Shown piece after piece: positions 35,346 through 47,503 of a stretch of 64,000 nt of DNA. The position numbers and the translations under genes were made by a program. The notes under the pieces are model-generated. The model saw only the letters and a program-made list of their open reading frames with translations, was not told the DNA's origin and did not search any database. How positions within the stretch are numbered: position 1 is the stretch's first letter; each line of letters begins with the position of its first letter. Source of the stretch: Hydrangea macrophylla (Eukaryota > Streptophyta > Magnoliopsida > Cornales > Hydrangeaceae); the NCBI GenBank assembly GCA_033977485.1, contig CM066988.1:75321169-75385168 (forward strand). Direction: 5' to 3'.

Positions 35346-36171
35346 AATTTGATCAAGAGAAGCGGTTGAGATCCCAGAAAGAGTCGCTTCATCCCCAGCA
35401 GATTCAGATTAATCCTCAGCGGATTCGTACACCGTCAGTTCAATCACAGTAGTTCATTGTCGACTCATCATCTCGATGCAAACATCGTCGGTTCATTAAT
35501 CATCATCGCTCTCATTACGCCATGGGGCTTCTATATTCATCATGTGACATCTCAGGATTTCACGATCATCCCGTGACTTCTGTGTCAGTCTCTTAATTTA
35601 CAGGGCTCCCGTGTCCGTCGGTTATTTGCCAAAAGACGTCTTCGATTATAGTCCTCTGAGATCCTATACCCAATTACGTTTGTTTACGAAGTGCACTTCC
35701 CAAAATTCTGGAAGTTTACCCCTAGACCCGGAGTCTTTTAAACCTCGATGTCCTTATCCGAGTCATCCACCACATCACAGTTGCAAACACTAGCACAACA
35801 CTAGCCCACTCGGAGTGGCTCACCCCACAGCACTTGCTCATACTAGGGTCATAACACTAGACATAATAGGACTCATGACACAATTCACATCCATGCATTG
35901 CATATCACTCTTATAGCATGGCATCCGTATGTCTGGTTGAGCATATGTGATTCATTCCTTTGCGCCCCGAACTACGTCCTGGTCTGATTCCCCTTGGGAT
36001 ACGTAGGCAGCTCACGCAGAGCGCGACCAGCACTAGCCTCAGCATCATTGCATCTTTTGCAACGCTTTTTATCCTAAATCTATAGCCTCAAAAAATTACT
36101 GTCTCTTCAGAGCTTTGGCACTCGCTTGCGACATGCGTTGCCTCGTAAGATCATGCCAAAGAGGGGCAAAC
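35346..36171 (+). other. 3' untranslated segment with stem-loop block and PPT, outer Tat
   Basis: This is non-coding and similar to 25991-26803. It has a variant stem-loop block at 35969-36009 and the polypurine tract CAAAGAGGGGCAAAC at 36157-36171, immediately before the LTR. Confidence 0.8.
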
Positions 36172-39100
36172 TGTAGACACCCCATTTTGTCGGCTATCAG
36201 ATTTAGGAGACCCATAGCTTGGTGATTCACAATGATCGTAAAAAAGACTCAAAAGGATTCTCGGAAGTCAGTTCTATCTCTCAGAATGCTCAAAATGACC
36301 AAAATGCCCAAAAACTCCCAGAATTGGTCCCAAAGTTCTGAAAACATGCTATGTCGTAAGAAAAGCAATAAAGTGAGTTTTTGAGAGAAATCAGGTGAAA
36401 TTGTCAGCTCCCAGAGACCCCCGGAAGTCCCGGAAGCTCCCGGAAAGTCCTCGTTGACCGGTTTGACCAAGGTTTGACTAGGTTTGACCAAGGTTTGACC
36501 AGGTTTGACCAAGTTTGACCAAGTTTGACCGAAATTGTCTGAATTCACCAGAATCATTTTAAAGCATGAAAAAAAGTGTTAAAACAAGTTCCAAAAGAAA
36601 ATCGAGCGAAAACATCAGCTCCCGGGAACTCCCAGAGGTTTCCAGAACTTCCCGGGAATCCCAGGTTTGACCAGTTTGACCAAAATTTGACTTTGGAACC
36701 AGGGCGCCGAAACAATTTTCAAATATTTTTCATGGATACTAGAGGTCAATAACTTTCCAACGGTATATCGCACATAATTTCTGGATTTAAAACGAATTTA
36801 TTATGAATTTCCAAAGGCGAAAAGACGATCAAAATGGCTTTTATCGCAAATACCGCAAAACTTTTCAAAGTGACCTATCACCAAACTATTGTTTATGTAA
36901 AGTAGACTCCATTACCTTTCCAACGGTATATCACAACCTCAATTTGGAGTTCGTACGCATTTTCTGTAAATTTCGGACGAAATAGGGCCTTTTCGCGAAT
37001 ACCGGAACTTCAGGGGGCCTAAATAGTATTATCTGGACGGGGGAGGAGCAGTGCCGCCGCGGCACTCCCCTCCAGAGCAGTATATTTTTGTAAATAGTTT
37101 TGTGGTCCCATTTTGATTAATCAAAAGCCAAAACGACATAGTTTTATGATTTCAGATATTTGGAGCCAATGGGAATACTTTCTAAATCCCAAAACCACCC
37201 CAAGTTGGCCTATATAAACACCCCATTACTCTTCATTTTGGGGGAGTCAAAGAGAAGTTTAGAGAAAGTTTGGGAGAGAAAGTTGTAGAGATAAGGTTAG
37301 AATAGAGAGAAAAGAAGCTTTCTTCTTGGATTTTCAAAACAAAAGTGAGTTCTAAACTTTGTTTTTACTACATTACTCCCATTTATTTCAACATTCAATA
37401 CTCCCAACCACCATTTTAGTGAGCATTCAAGAGAGTGGAAGCTTCTTCCATGTCTAGTGTCATTACATATGAGTGAAACACCAATCTACAAGTCTCATGC
37501 TTCATGAATATCATCTATTGATCATCATCTACTTGCTTGTTTATTTATTGTTTATCTCTTCTTATCTCATTTCTTTTTTATTTTTCTTTATTTACTTACT
37601 AGTTCATCATCATCTAAGTGATGACATGAAGTTTGGGGTGAGTGAATCCTTATGGATAGTAGCTCTTGACCTCAAAAACATGTTTGATAGATGATGATCA
37701 TAACTTCAATACCTCCAAGGTATCCTTGAAGTGTATTGAAGTTATGCTCAAATAAAAATAAGTTTCTCCAACAATCTTGGAGGTTATTGATGATGAGTTG
37801 AATGTTGACATTTTGAGTGGTTATAATCTTTATTGAGTATTAAAAATTCACTTTCAAAACCTCTATTTCAAAACCCCCCTCAATCCCTCTCATTTTGATT
37901 TCAAGAAAGAAAATCTTATTTTCCCAAAAATCTTCAAAACAGTGAGTTAAAACAGTGAGTGAGCTGAGTTCAAAGATTTCTCTAGAATTCAATACTCAAC
38001 ATATAGATGCAAGGCCACTTGGAAAGTCTTCCTAACTCATTGAAGAACACCCATGATTTTTGGTTTGACTTGGAAGTACTTGAAAATGGTCCATTTGGAC
38101 CCAAACATTCCTTCCAAACATTCTGCCTCTGCTGTCACAGCAGCTTGGCTAAATTCCAACTTCCTTTTCAGAAATATTTTCCAAAAGGAGTGGTCCCGAC
38201 TTTTTTTTCCCTTAAACTTCAATGTCTTAGGGAACTTTCTGTATAAAATGGGCCCCTAGATCATTCGTTTTCATTTTCTAAGATTTTTCAACATTTCAGT
38301 CGACAGTACGGACTCTGTTTCTGAGTGACCTCTGTTGTTTATATGATTTCTCTCAATCTGTGATATTTATTAAAGATTGGCTTTTTGGGTTGTATTATAG
38401 CCACAATAAGGAACATCTCCATAAAAATTCATGCATTGAAAGCATTCCTAACCCCTCTTTTCCATTTTTGCAAGATCATGTTACTGTTCTGTCCACTATT
38501 CACAGCAAGCACATTTTAACTTCCATTCTTTGATTTGATGCTCATATGTATTCCAAATTAGTTCATATCCTAGGAAGTACTTCATACTACATTTGTACAT
38601 ATCCCATGATGATTTCATTCATTCATTCATACACATTTTAGACTTCTAAGTCATTCTAGAAATCCATGTACCCAAAACACACTACAACCTTTGCACATTT
38701 TAGATACATACATTGCATTCATGCAAGATTTGGGGTTTTTGTAACTCTTAATCTAAGAAGATTATAAGGAATGATCACGATCACACGTTCATGCTTCCCC
38801 TTGATCTAATCATCCTTTCTCATCCGTCCCGGGGATTGAGGGATCTTCTTTTCTCAAAGATTAACATGCATCATACTAGCTTGCTAAGCATATTTTGATT
38901 TCTTTGTTTATTTGTTTCAAGAACAATTCATGTCCCCCTCTAGATTAGGAAGTCTTGATTATTTGATATATGAATAGACGATTTTTTCCTAGGTTTATTT
39001 GTGTGATCTTTCACTTTATATTGTATGATATTTGACTTAGATCTTATAAATGATATTTTATCTTTAGATCTTCCATTTTCAAGTTTCTTATGTAATGTAA

Positions 39101-39443
39101 TATACTATCATAGTATTAATTGCCGAAAATTGCCGAACCATACATAGTATAAGATGATTATTTGGATGTTAATTGAGGCCCGTCGAGAGACGGGGCGAGT
39201 TGAGGGTGTTTTAGTCGCGACAAAGGCTCCTTCCTCTCTCGTACCAAAACCCCGAGCCAAGTTCTTTGGTTATGAAGGACCGGTGCCCTTTATCCATTTG
39301 GGTGAGTCAAATTTGGGTTTCTTGGTTCCCTAAAGACCAAGTGGCGACTCTGTATCTGTTTTCAACAGACCTTTTCTCTTTCCTTGATTCAAAATCAAAT
39401 GAATTTCAAAACCTAACGAAGTGGTGGAAGCCCGGTGTCCACA
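36172..39443 (+). repeat. 3' LTR of the outer Tat (3.27 kb)
   Basis: It begins TGTAGACACCCC and ends GGTGTCCACA. It is more diverged than the two inner LTRs. It contains a W-box array 36454-36530 (eight TTGAC[C/T] sites, 9-11 bases apart), one GC hairpin 37049-37067, TATATAAA 37211-37218 and the U5 hairpin 39179-39194. Its end matches 1-221. Confidence 0.92.
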
Positions 39444-42106
39444 ATCGGGAAACTGAAAGTTTGAAGGCATAGTTAACTTCGTTTTTGGAGGCAAGGGTTC
39501 ATATGGTGTGACCCACATGCATTCAGCTCTATCTTTCTCTTTAGTTTCCATCATGAGGCAGTCATGATTTAGAGCAGCGTCCAATGGGGTAGAATCGTTA
39601 GGTTGATAGGTAGCGTCGAATTGTGACACAACTACCTCCAAAGGATCTTTGTATTCTACAAGATTAGCCTCGTCCTCGATGACTATTTTGATGAAGTTAA
39701 CTTCTTCTTCGTCCTCGTATTCTTCGGGTCGGGGATTTGAAAATATCTTGACATTCAAGGTCATGTTCCCGAATACGATGGTCATGATACCACTCCTTAT
39801 TTTGATTGTGGCATCAATGGTGTTGAGGAATGGACGTCCAAAATCACCGGGATTTGTGAACATGGATTAGACACAGGTTCGGTGTCCAGAATCACAAAAT
39901 TGACCGGAAAGACAAATGTATCTATCTGTACCAGAACATCCTCCAGTATTCTTCTAGGATATTTGACTGACCTATCTGCCAATTGCAATGCAATTCTGGT
40001 GGGTTTGAGTTCACCCAACCCTAGTTGTTTATATATTGAATATGGCAGCAAGTTTACGCTAGCTCCTAAATCAAGGAGTGCGTTGTCTATCATTTGATTC
40101 CCAATTCAACACGAGACAGTTGGGGTACCAGGGTCTTTAAGCTTTGGAGGCAATTCGTTTTGAATGATTGCACTTGCTTGGCAAGCGACATAAGCGTGTT
40201 TCTTCACACTTTGCCTCCTCTTGACCGTGCATAAATCTTTTAGATACTTAGCGTAGGCTGGCACTTGTTTGATTGCATCAAGGAGTAGGAGATTAATTTT
40301 AACTTGTTTGAACAACTCCAAGAATTCCTAATTCTTTGCCTCGTGTTGGGGCTTCTTGAGCCTTTGAGGGTAAGGCGCAGGGAAAGTGCATTTAGGTAAT
40401 TCATCCTTGATGGGCTTCTTTCCAGGCTTTCTCTCAACTTCTACTTCTTTAGGAGCGTCCTCATTTAATTCTAATGGTTTGTCATTAGTGGACGACTCCT
40501 CTTCTTGAGTAGATGGGTTGTTGTTAGTTACCACTTCTTCCTCTTCATACTCCTCGGGAGTAGAATGAGGCATGTTTTTCCCTATGACTTTGCCGCTTCT
40601 CAAAGTTGTCACGGCTTTTGCATGTTCATGATTAGGGGGACCATTGCTGTATCCCTTAGGGTTTTGAAGTGGTTGAGCAGGAAACGTTCCATTCGACCCC
40701 TCTTGACGTGCATCCATTCTCTCTAATGTCGCGGACATTTTGCTCATCATTTGAATTAACTGTTGTGTTAAATTCGCGTTAGAGAGTGGATCTTCCTCTT
40801 GTATCTTTTTGTGAGGTGGCACGTAAACATTCGCTTGATGATTATTAGACGGTTGAGCGTTATTGTAGTTAGTTGCTCTATTTTGATGGAATGGCTGGGA
40901 CTGCCTGTTGTATTGCCCTTGATATTGATTATTGTTGTTGTAGGGCTGTTGTTGTTGATATTGGTTTTGGGTCCCAGCATTGTTTTTCCAATCAAACCCG
41001 GGGTGATTCCATCTATTGTTATTATTTTGTGAATTATAATTGTTGTAGGAATTCCCCGGCCCCCTATACCCTTGCATGGCATTCATTTCCATGGGGGGTT
41101 ATTCTTGAAAATACAGCACATTCGGACAGTATTGAGTAGTATGTCCCAGCATGTTGCATGTGCTGCATGGTTCTTCAGGCAAAAACTGCCTAGAACTCTC
41201 TTCTATCATTCCCAATTCTTCGACTTTGTTCACTAGTTCTTCATACTTATTCATCAGATGATCCTCACTTTTTAGTTGGTATAAACTTTTCTCTTCCACA
41301 CAGGATATCTGTGAGCGTGGGACATCGTCTGAATTTGACCACTCATGGGCGTGTTCAGCTAACCACTCAAAATGAGCTTCAGCTTCTTCCGTGTTTTTGC
41401 GAAGAAATGGCCCTGAACTCATGGTCTCGACCAATTTCTTAGTTTTACCATTTAATTCTTCATAAAAGTAGCTGATGGTTCGCCATTTCTCATACCCGTG
41501 ATGTGGGCATGAGAGTAGCAAATCCTTGAAACGCTCCCAAGTTTGGGTGAATGTTTTATTGCTCTTTTGTTTGTAAGAATTTATTTGTCGTTTAAGCTCA
41601 GTGGTCATGCGAGGTGGAAAGAATTTCTTTAGGAAAGCAGTGTTCATCGCATGCCAAGTGTAGATTGAGTTTGGCTTCAAGGTGAGTAACCACGCTTTTT
41701 CTTTATCCTTCAGAGTGAAAGGAAATAGCATTAGACGTGTCACGTCTACAGGGCAATTCTGTGAGAAAGTTTTACAAACATCCTCAAAGTCCTTGACATG
41801 TAGATAAGCCTTCTCGCTCTCCATTCCATGAAAAGTAGGAAGGAGTTGAATCATTCCATTGCAAAATTGAAATTCGCCTGCATGAGGTGGAATGAGAATA
41901 CAAGAAGGTGTAGGCACATGTTCAGGTGTCATGAGATCGCACAAAGGACGAAGTGAATCGTCGATTGGTACAATCACATTTTCACCATTTTTACTTTGAT
42001 TATCAGCCATTGAATCGATAGGTGTAACTATGGGATTAATAGAACTAGATGAATTGGATGAATAGAATGGGTTTCCGTAAATTCCTTCAATGGAATTATC
42101 GGACAT
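39444..42106 (-). pseudogene. gag-protease of the Athila-like element (broken, truncated)
   Basis: The ATG is at 42106. The retrotransposon Gag core is visible (LTLKDKEKAW-like block, LKKFFPPRMTTELKRQI, TWERFKDLLLSCPHHG), then a single knuckle CSTCNMLGHTTQYC, an Asn/Gln-rich linker, ELFKQVKINL..YAKYLKDL and the protease core LLDLGASVNLLPYSIYKQLG. In-frame stops lie at 41099-41101, about 40328 and about 40106, and there is a frameshift near 39850. The 3' end is replaced by the LTR at 39443. Protease catalytic DLGAS, with Leu in place of Ser/Thr, is normal for this group. Confidence 0.85.
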
Positions 42107-42210
42107 AAAGGGAAAGACCCTAAGTAGTTTTTAATCTAAAGAATGAAAGAAAAAGAAAACAGAAAGAGATAAGGATAGATTGAGGTAAACTAAGCATTAG
42201 CTTGTCACTT

Positions 42211-42228
42211 TCCCCGGCAACGGCGCCA
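42211..42228 (-). other. Primer binding site, Athila-like element
   Basis: On the minus strand TGGCGCCGTTGCCGGGGA follows the LTR end (GTGTCA) after a short AGTTTT spacer. It is the tRNA-Asp-type site known for Athila. Confidence 0.75.
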
Positions 42229-42234
42229 AAAACT

Positions 42235-43765
42235 TGACACGAGAATTTTTCTGTGTGCGCTTGTGTGCTATACCCAAGTGTAGGTAATCGTGCAAGTAGT
42301 AATCTGGTTAAGTCCAGGTCGATCCCACAGGGAAGGTGTTAAACTAAAAACTTAGATTAATCTCAAAAAGGGAAAATAAAAATCAATGTTTTTAAGAAAT
42401 TAATGTAGAACACTAAGTCCCACAGTTTATCAACTACTAAAGACAAGACAATTAAACTAAATTAATCTAACGACTAACTAACAATTTAAAGCGATAATTT
42501 AAAATGTTTTTCTTAATAAAAAGGAATGTTGGGATCACACGAATCCACCGCGACCTAGCCATCTACCATGCAGTTACGTTGAAGCTCAATGGAGTACACT
42601 CTCTACAGTATTCCGTATTGCTCTTAGGATAAAGAATCTATAGTCCTTTCATGACCGAGACTATGTCATCACAATTAAATTTGAAATACATGAAGCAGTT
42701 TAAAACAATAGTTTAGACTCGCACCTACAATGGTGTTAGCATTGAGGGTGGTTTGCAAAATATATTGAAGAAAAATGCCTCAAAGTTTAAAGTTCACAGA
42801 CTGTTTTGACAAACTGAGCATTTGGGGACAATTTGATAACAAATCAGTAAAGCAGAAAGTCTAGGAATACTGCATAGAATGTCCTCAAGAATCAGAGAGT
42901 TCGATCGATCGACGTGCTTTCGATCGATCGGACTTCTTCATCCCTCGATCGATCGAACTGACTTCGATCGATTGACTATATCTCTGTTCCGATCGATCGA
43001 ACACAGGAATTATTCTGCTGCATGGCAGAGGCTTGAGAACACGGTTTCATTATGATCTCCCAACCTGGGGACTACTCAGACATAGTATGGAGTGTCATAG
43101 ATGCGTTTTTAATGTAAAAGTTCATTAAAGTCTTGTTTGTTTGTGTTTTAATCATGAAAACTAAGAAAACTAATGGTGTGAACATGTCTAGCATGCAAAA
43201 CTATGTATTTAACCAAGAGAATCCATGCTAGACTACCAAGAATCAATGGAAAACCTACAAGAACAAAAAGAAGACTCTTCTCTCTCTCTATAAAAACTGA
43301 TAAAAGTCAAGTGGGCCTCCTCATGGACGTATACATTACGAATATTTATACTAAAAACCTAATGCTAGGGTTAAAATCCCATTTCTGCTATGTGCACGTA
43401 AAATCTGATAAAAGTTATGTTCGATCGATCGAACATTCTCGATCGATCTAACTCTGGGATATTCGAGCACTTGAGTTTCTATCGATCGATCGAATGGTCT
43501 TCAATCGATCGAGGTTCACTTTTCATCTTGTACTTGTCTTTATTAAAATTCTGCACTTCCTTTTATCTTTCTCATCCAATTCTTCACACAGTAACAATAA
43601 TCTGCACAAACTACAGCTAAAACAAATAACGTATCATAGTTTAATCAAATTGTGTACAAACTAGCATTGTAATTCAAATTGCAGATAAATGAAGGAATTG
43701 TGAAATAATTTAGTACACTTTCTTCTTTTAGTGTGGTTGTATTTTACAAATACCCCTGCTTGTCA
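42235..43765 (-). repeat. 5' LTR of the Athila-like element (1.53 kb)
   Basis: On the minus strand it begins TGACAAGCAGGGGTATTTG at 43765 and ends TCGTGTCA at 42235. Blocks such as GATGACATAGTCTCGGTCATG and GCATGGTAGATGGCTAGG match the LTRs of the non-autonomous element at 51058-57452. It has two clusters of CGATCGATCGA motifs (42902-43007 and 43421-43512). Confidence 0.8.
42902..43512. repeat. Palindromic CGATCGATCGA clusters
   Basis: TCGATCGATCGA-type strings recur every 20-40 bases with unrelated sequence between, in two clusters. The core is self-complementary. Related clusters are in the LTRs at 51369-51480, 56692-56805 and 61816-62610. Confidence 0.7.
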
Positions 43766-45369
43766 CCTGCCCCAAGGACTACTATCCGCTGCCCAGGATA
43801 GACCTCCTTGTGGATTCCACGGCCGGCCACTCACTCCTCTCGTTTATGGATGCCTACCCTGGGTACAATCAGATCAGCATGTAACCCGGGGACGAAGAAA
43901 AGACCTCGTTCATCACGGATCAGGGGACCTACTGCTACAAAGTCATGCCCTTTGACCTCAAAAATGCCGGGGCGACTTATCAATGCCTGGTCAATCACAT
44001 GTTCAAAGACTTGATCAGGAAATCCATAGAGGTATACGTCGACAATCTATTGGTCAAAAGCCGGGACGAGTCTGACCATTTGGAACATTTGGCTGGGGCC
44101 TTCAGCATTTTGAGGAAGTTTGGAATGAGGTTGAACCCGACCAAGTGCACATTTGGCATCTCATCCGAAAAGTTCTTAGGACACCTGGTCAGTAGGCGGG
44201 GAATTGAGGCAAACCCTGAGAAAATTCAGGCCGTTACCAACATGCGGTCGCCCAGGTCGACCAAAGAAGTATAGAGTATGGCCGGATGGACTGAACAGAT
44301 TTGTCTCCAGAGCTACTGACCAGTGCCTGACGTTTTTCAAGATCCTCCATAAGGCATTTCAGTGGTCTGAGGAATGTGAGGAGGTGTTCCAGGAACTCAA
44401 GAAGTACCTGGCATCTCCCCCTCTACTCTTAACACCCGTACCGGGGGAAGAATTGTTCCTATACCTGGCAGTATCACCCTCTGCGGTCAGCTCAGCACTC
44501 ATTAGGGAAGAGCACGGGATACATTTCCTAGTGTCTATACCAGCCAGGCGCTCCAAGGTGCGGAAAATAGATACTCACACATTGAAAAACTTGCATTCGC
44601 TCTCATCACCTCCGCCCAGAGACTCCATCTGTACTTTCAGGCCCATATCGTTATGGTCCTTACTGACCAACCTCTCCGCGGGATCCTAAGTAGGCCTGAT
44701 ACATCCGAGAGGCTCATCAAATGGGCCGTGGAGTTAGAGGAATTTGAAGTAACCTACCGCCCCCGGACGGCAATCAAAGGGCAAGCAGTAGCAGACTTTT
44801 TGGTTGAGTTCACATATTTGGATGACCCAGCTGAAGAGTTCGACCAACCGGTCCTACCGCCCGGATTACAGGCTGACATCCCCACCTGGGTGCTATATGT
44901 GGACGGTTCCTCAAACCAGCAAGGCAGTGGGGAAGAAATCATCTTGACTACTCTCGACGGCATCCAGCTCGAGTATGCCCTAAGGTTTGGGTTCCGTACC
45001 TCCAACAACGAAGCTGAGTATGAAGCCCTATTAGTCGGATTGCAGTTGGCCACTTCCATGGGTGCACAACAGGTCCAAGGTTACAGTGACTCTCAGATCG
45101 TGGTCAACCAAGTCAACCAGGAGTACGAAGCCCGGGGAGACAACATGGTAGCCTACCTAGCTCTTGTCCGAGCGGTTTCAAAGAAGCTTCAGGATTTTCG
45201 TATCACACAGATACCCAGAGAGGAAAATACCAGGGCCGACCGGTTAGCCCGCCTCGCTTCGTCTTATGAGTCAGACTTGCCCGGGATAAGGGTAGAGTAC
45301 CTGCCCGAGCCAACTGTGATCAACGCAGAATGCATGGAGGTGGAACCAGACGCCTTGGGACCTCGCTAG
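43766..45369 (+). pseudogene. RT-RNase H-aRNase H, Retand-like (truncated, broken)
   Basis: It begins at CPKDYYPLPRID of RT; the upstream part was displaced by the Athila-like insertion. FMDAYPGYNQI, MPFDLKNAGATYQ and VYVDNLLVKS are visible. The catalytic YVDD is YVDN here, so the RT would be inactive. TAA lies at 43882-43884, and frameshifts lie near 44274 and 44560. The second RNase H (WVLYVDGSSNQQGSG, SNNEAEYEALLVGLQLA, REENTRADRLARLAS) is open from 44653 to 45369. Many lesions indicate an old copy. Confidence 0.85.
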
Positions 45370-46567
45370 ATGGACCCGATTGTGGCATTCCTGATAACGG
45401 GCGTGTTACCAAACGAAAAAGAGGAGGTCCGTCGGGTCAGGTATCGGGCGGCCCGATATCATCTTATAGACAACGTCCTCTACAAAAGTAGATTCTCTAT
45501 ACCGTATCTCCGCTGCATCCATCCCGCACAGGTCCAATCAGTGTTGTACAAAATCCATGAAGGAGTGTGCGGGAATCACATCGGAGGCCGGGCACTCTCT
45601 AGAAAGGCCTTACTACAAGGATATTACTCGCCAACAATGGCCCGGGATTCTCAGGAGTATGTCAGAAGGTGCGACAAATGTCAAAGATACACTCCCATGA
45701 TTAACTGACTTGGAGAGCCTCAGACACCAATCCAAAGTCCCTGGCCTTTTGCCCAGTAGGGTATCAACATTGTCGGAACCCTACCGACGGGAAAAGGACA
45801 GGTCAAGTTTGAGTCATCGCCGTGGACTACTTTACCAAGTGGGCGGAGGCCGAGCCCTTGGAAACAATAACCGAGCAAAAAATAGAAAGCTTCATGGAAA
45901 AGAATATCCTCAGTAGGTTCGGCATTCCCTGGGTTCTGGTCAGCGACAACGGCAGGCAATTCGACACCCCATTGTTCAGGCAGTTCTGCTCGGGCTACGA
46001 GATACTTAATCACTACTCCTCCCCCAAGCACCCTCAAGTCAATGGTCAAGCCGAGGTGACAAACTGGATGATCTTGCAGTCGATCAAAACAAGACTCGAG
46101 AGCGCCAAAGGACTGTGGGCTAAAGAACTGCCAACCCTCCTATGGGCCTACCAACTACGCCCCGAGCGGTAAAAGGTGAGACGCCATTCTCCTTAAACTA
46201 CGGGTTTGAGGCGGTGGTCCCTATAGAGCTCGGGTTGCCTATTTACTGGGTGGCGAATTACAGCCTGTTAGACAACAAAGATGCACTCAGAACCGAGCTA
46301 GACTTGGCAGAGGAAAAAAGAGACCGAGCCTATTTAAAGGTGGCGGCCTATAAGCAGTGGGTCTCACGATATTACAACAGCAAGGTGAATCATCGCAGTT
46401 TTCAAGTAGGAGACCTCGTCCTTAAGGCAGTGAACCAGTCTACCCAAATCCCGAGCCATGGGAAGTTGGGGCCAAACTGGGAAGGTTCATATACAGTTAC
46501 CCAATTCAACCGACCGGGAACTTACTGGCTTCGGAGCCTGGATGGACGTGATCTGTCTCACCCTTGA
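45370..46567 (+). pseudogene. Integrase, Retand-like (broken)
   Basis: The zinc-binding part is open (HEGVCGNHIGGR, RRCDKCQRYTP) and ends at TGA 45706-45708. After a frameshift the core continues with MDYFTKWAEAEPL, LVSDNGRQFD and HPQVNGQAEVTNW, holding the second Asp and the Glu. A further shift near 46170 leads to TPFSLNYGFEAVVP and the C-terminal GDLVLK..GKLGPNWEGSY. It ends at TGA 46565-46567. Confidence 0.85.
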
Positions 46568-46737
46568 AATGTGCAATACCTCCACAAGTATTATCAGTAA
46601 CCCAGATATGAGGGCAGTTTAACACTAATTAGGAAATTTTTGTAGCCCTATTTGAGCATTCATTATAAATTTTTGAATAAAATAAAAGGCTTTACTTTGC
46701 AAAATTACTCCTATCACAGTCCTGTCCAATATTGACA

Positions 46738-46925
46738 GACCTCGGGCCTAACCCCGAGGCAAAAGACCTTGGCTCCAAACCAAGACATAAAGACCTCAGG
46801 CCTAACCTCGAGGCAAAAGACCTTGGCTCAAAACCAAGGCACAACGACCTCGGGTCTAACCCCGAGGCAAAAGACCTTGGCTCAAAACCAAGGCATAAAG
46901 ACCTCAGGCCTAACCCCGAGGTGAC
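46738..46925. repeat. 54-bp tandem repeat of paired hairpins, about 3.5 units
   Basis: GACCTC starts at 46738, 46792, 46846 and 46900. Each unit has two inverted repeats: CCTCGGG..AACCCCGAGG and CCTTGG..AACCAAGG. It lies between integrase and the 3' end of the antisense gene. Small ORFs over it are by-products of the period. The stretch 46926-47503 has no gene I can see. Confidence 0.85.
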
Positions 46926-47503
46926 GGCTTCGCTTAGGCCCAACCAGCGACGTGGGCAAACCCCCTAGGTGGCTGACGATGGCAAACCTCAAATGACCCA
47001 GCAACCACCCATGTTCCAGGTCAGTTTTCTACGGCCACTCATTCTCGCATACCCGCCTTAGCAAAATGCTTGGGGGGCAGGGACTGGGCTAAAATTAGAA
47101 ATCACACCGGTCATTAAAAGGACTTGGAATCTTAACATTCCTAAGTACTTACAGTGATTAGAGATAAAACATCCCGGACGGTAGAACAGTATCCAGATGG
47201 TAGAATAGAATTTTCCTATGATATACCGGGCAGTCACCTTTAAAACAGGTCGGTAAGACCAGATGTTCTACCGGTTACAGTCCTAAACCATTTGTTAAGG
47301 CAGGGATTTAGGTCGGTCAAAACTAGGCTGACACTAGCAATCACAAACAAGCATGTAAGTACAAAAATGGTAAACAGTTAATGGAAGAGATGGTCTCAAG
47401 GACCTTTTCATTATTTAAAAACTATTTGTACAGGGCATGGGGGGCAGTTGTAGTAGCCTCCCAAAAAAAAAACTACAATATAGAATAAAACAGGTCGGGG
47501 ACC

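Larger units (their letters stand above)
30091..39443 (+). mobile_element. Outer Tat element, right part
   Basis: This is the remainder of the element that starts in 1-8118: post-integrase repeats, two antisense genes, 99-bp repeats, PPT and 3' LTR. It has no gag-pol of its own because that lies left of the inner insertion. Its right end abuts an Athila-like gag-protease at 39444, so the outer Tat inserted in that element. The expected duplication is ATCGG (39444-39448), with its partner before the window. Confidence 0.88.
39444..43765 (-). mobile_element. Athila-like Ty3/Gypsy element, 5' part
   Basis: Reading the minus strand: 5' LTR (43765-42235), a PBS of tRNA-Asp type, a short leader, gag and protease, then a cut at 39444 by the outer Tat LTR. 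RT, integrase and the other LTR should lie before base 1. The Athila assignment rests on the PBS, the Gag core order and the protease DLGASVNLLPYS. Its LTR abuts the middle of a Retand-like RT at 43766, so it inserted in that element; the expected duplication is CCTGC. Confidence 0.8.

Noticed and set aside
26804..36171. A gag-pol-less non-autonomous Tat element between the LTRs at 26804 and 36172
   Set aside because: ACTAC at 8114 and 30091 and LTR variants show that this is the right half of the outer element, split by the inner one.
46692..46968. Repetitive ORFs on both strands
   Set aside because: These are by-products of the 54-bp hairpin array.
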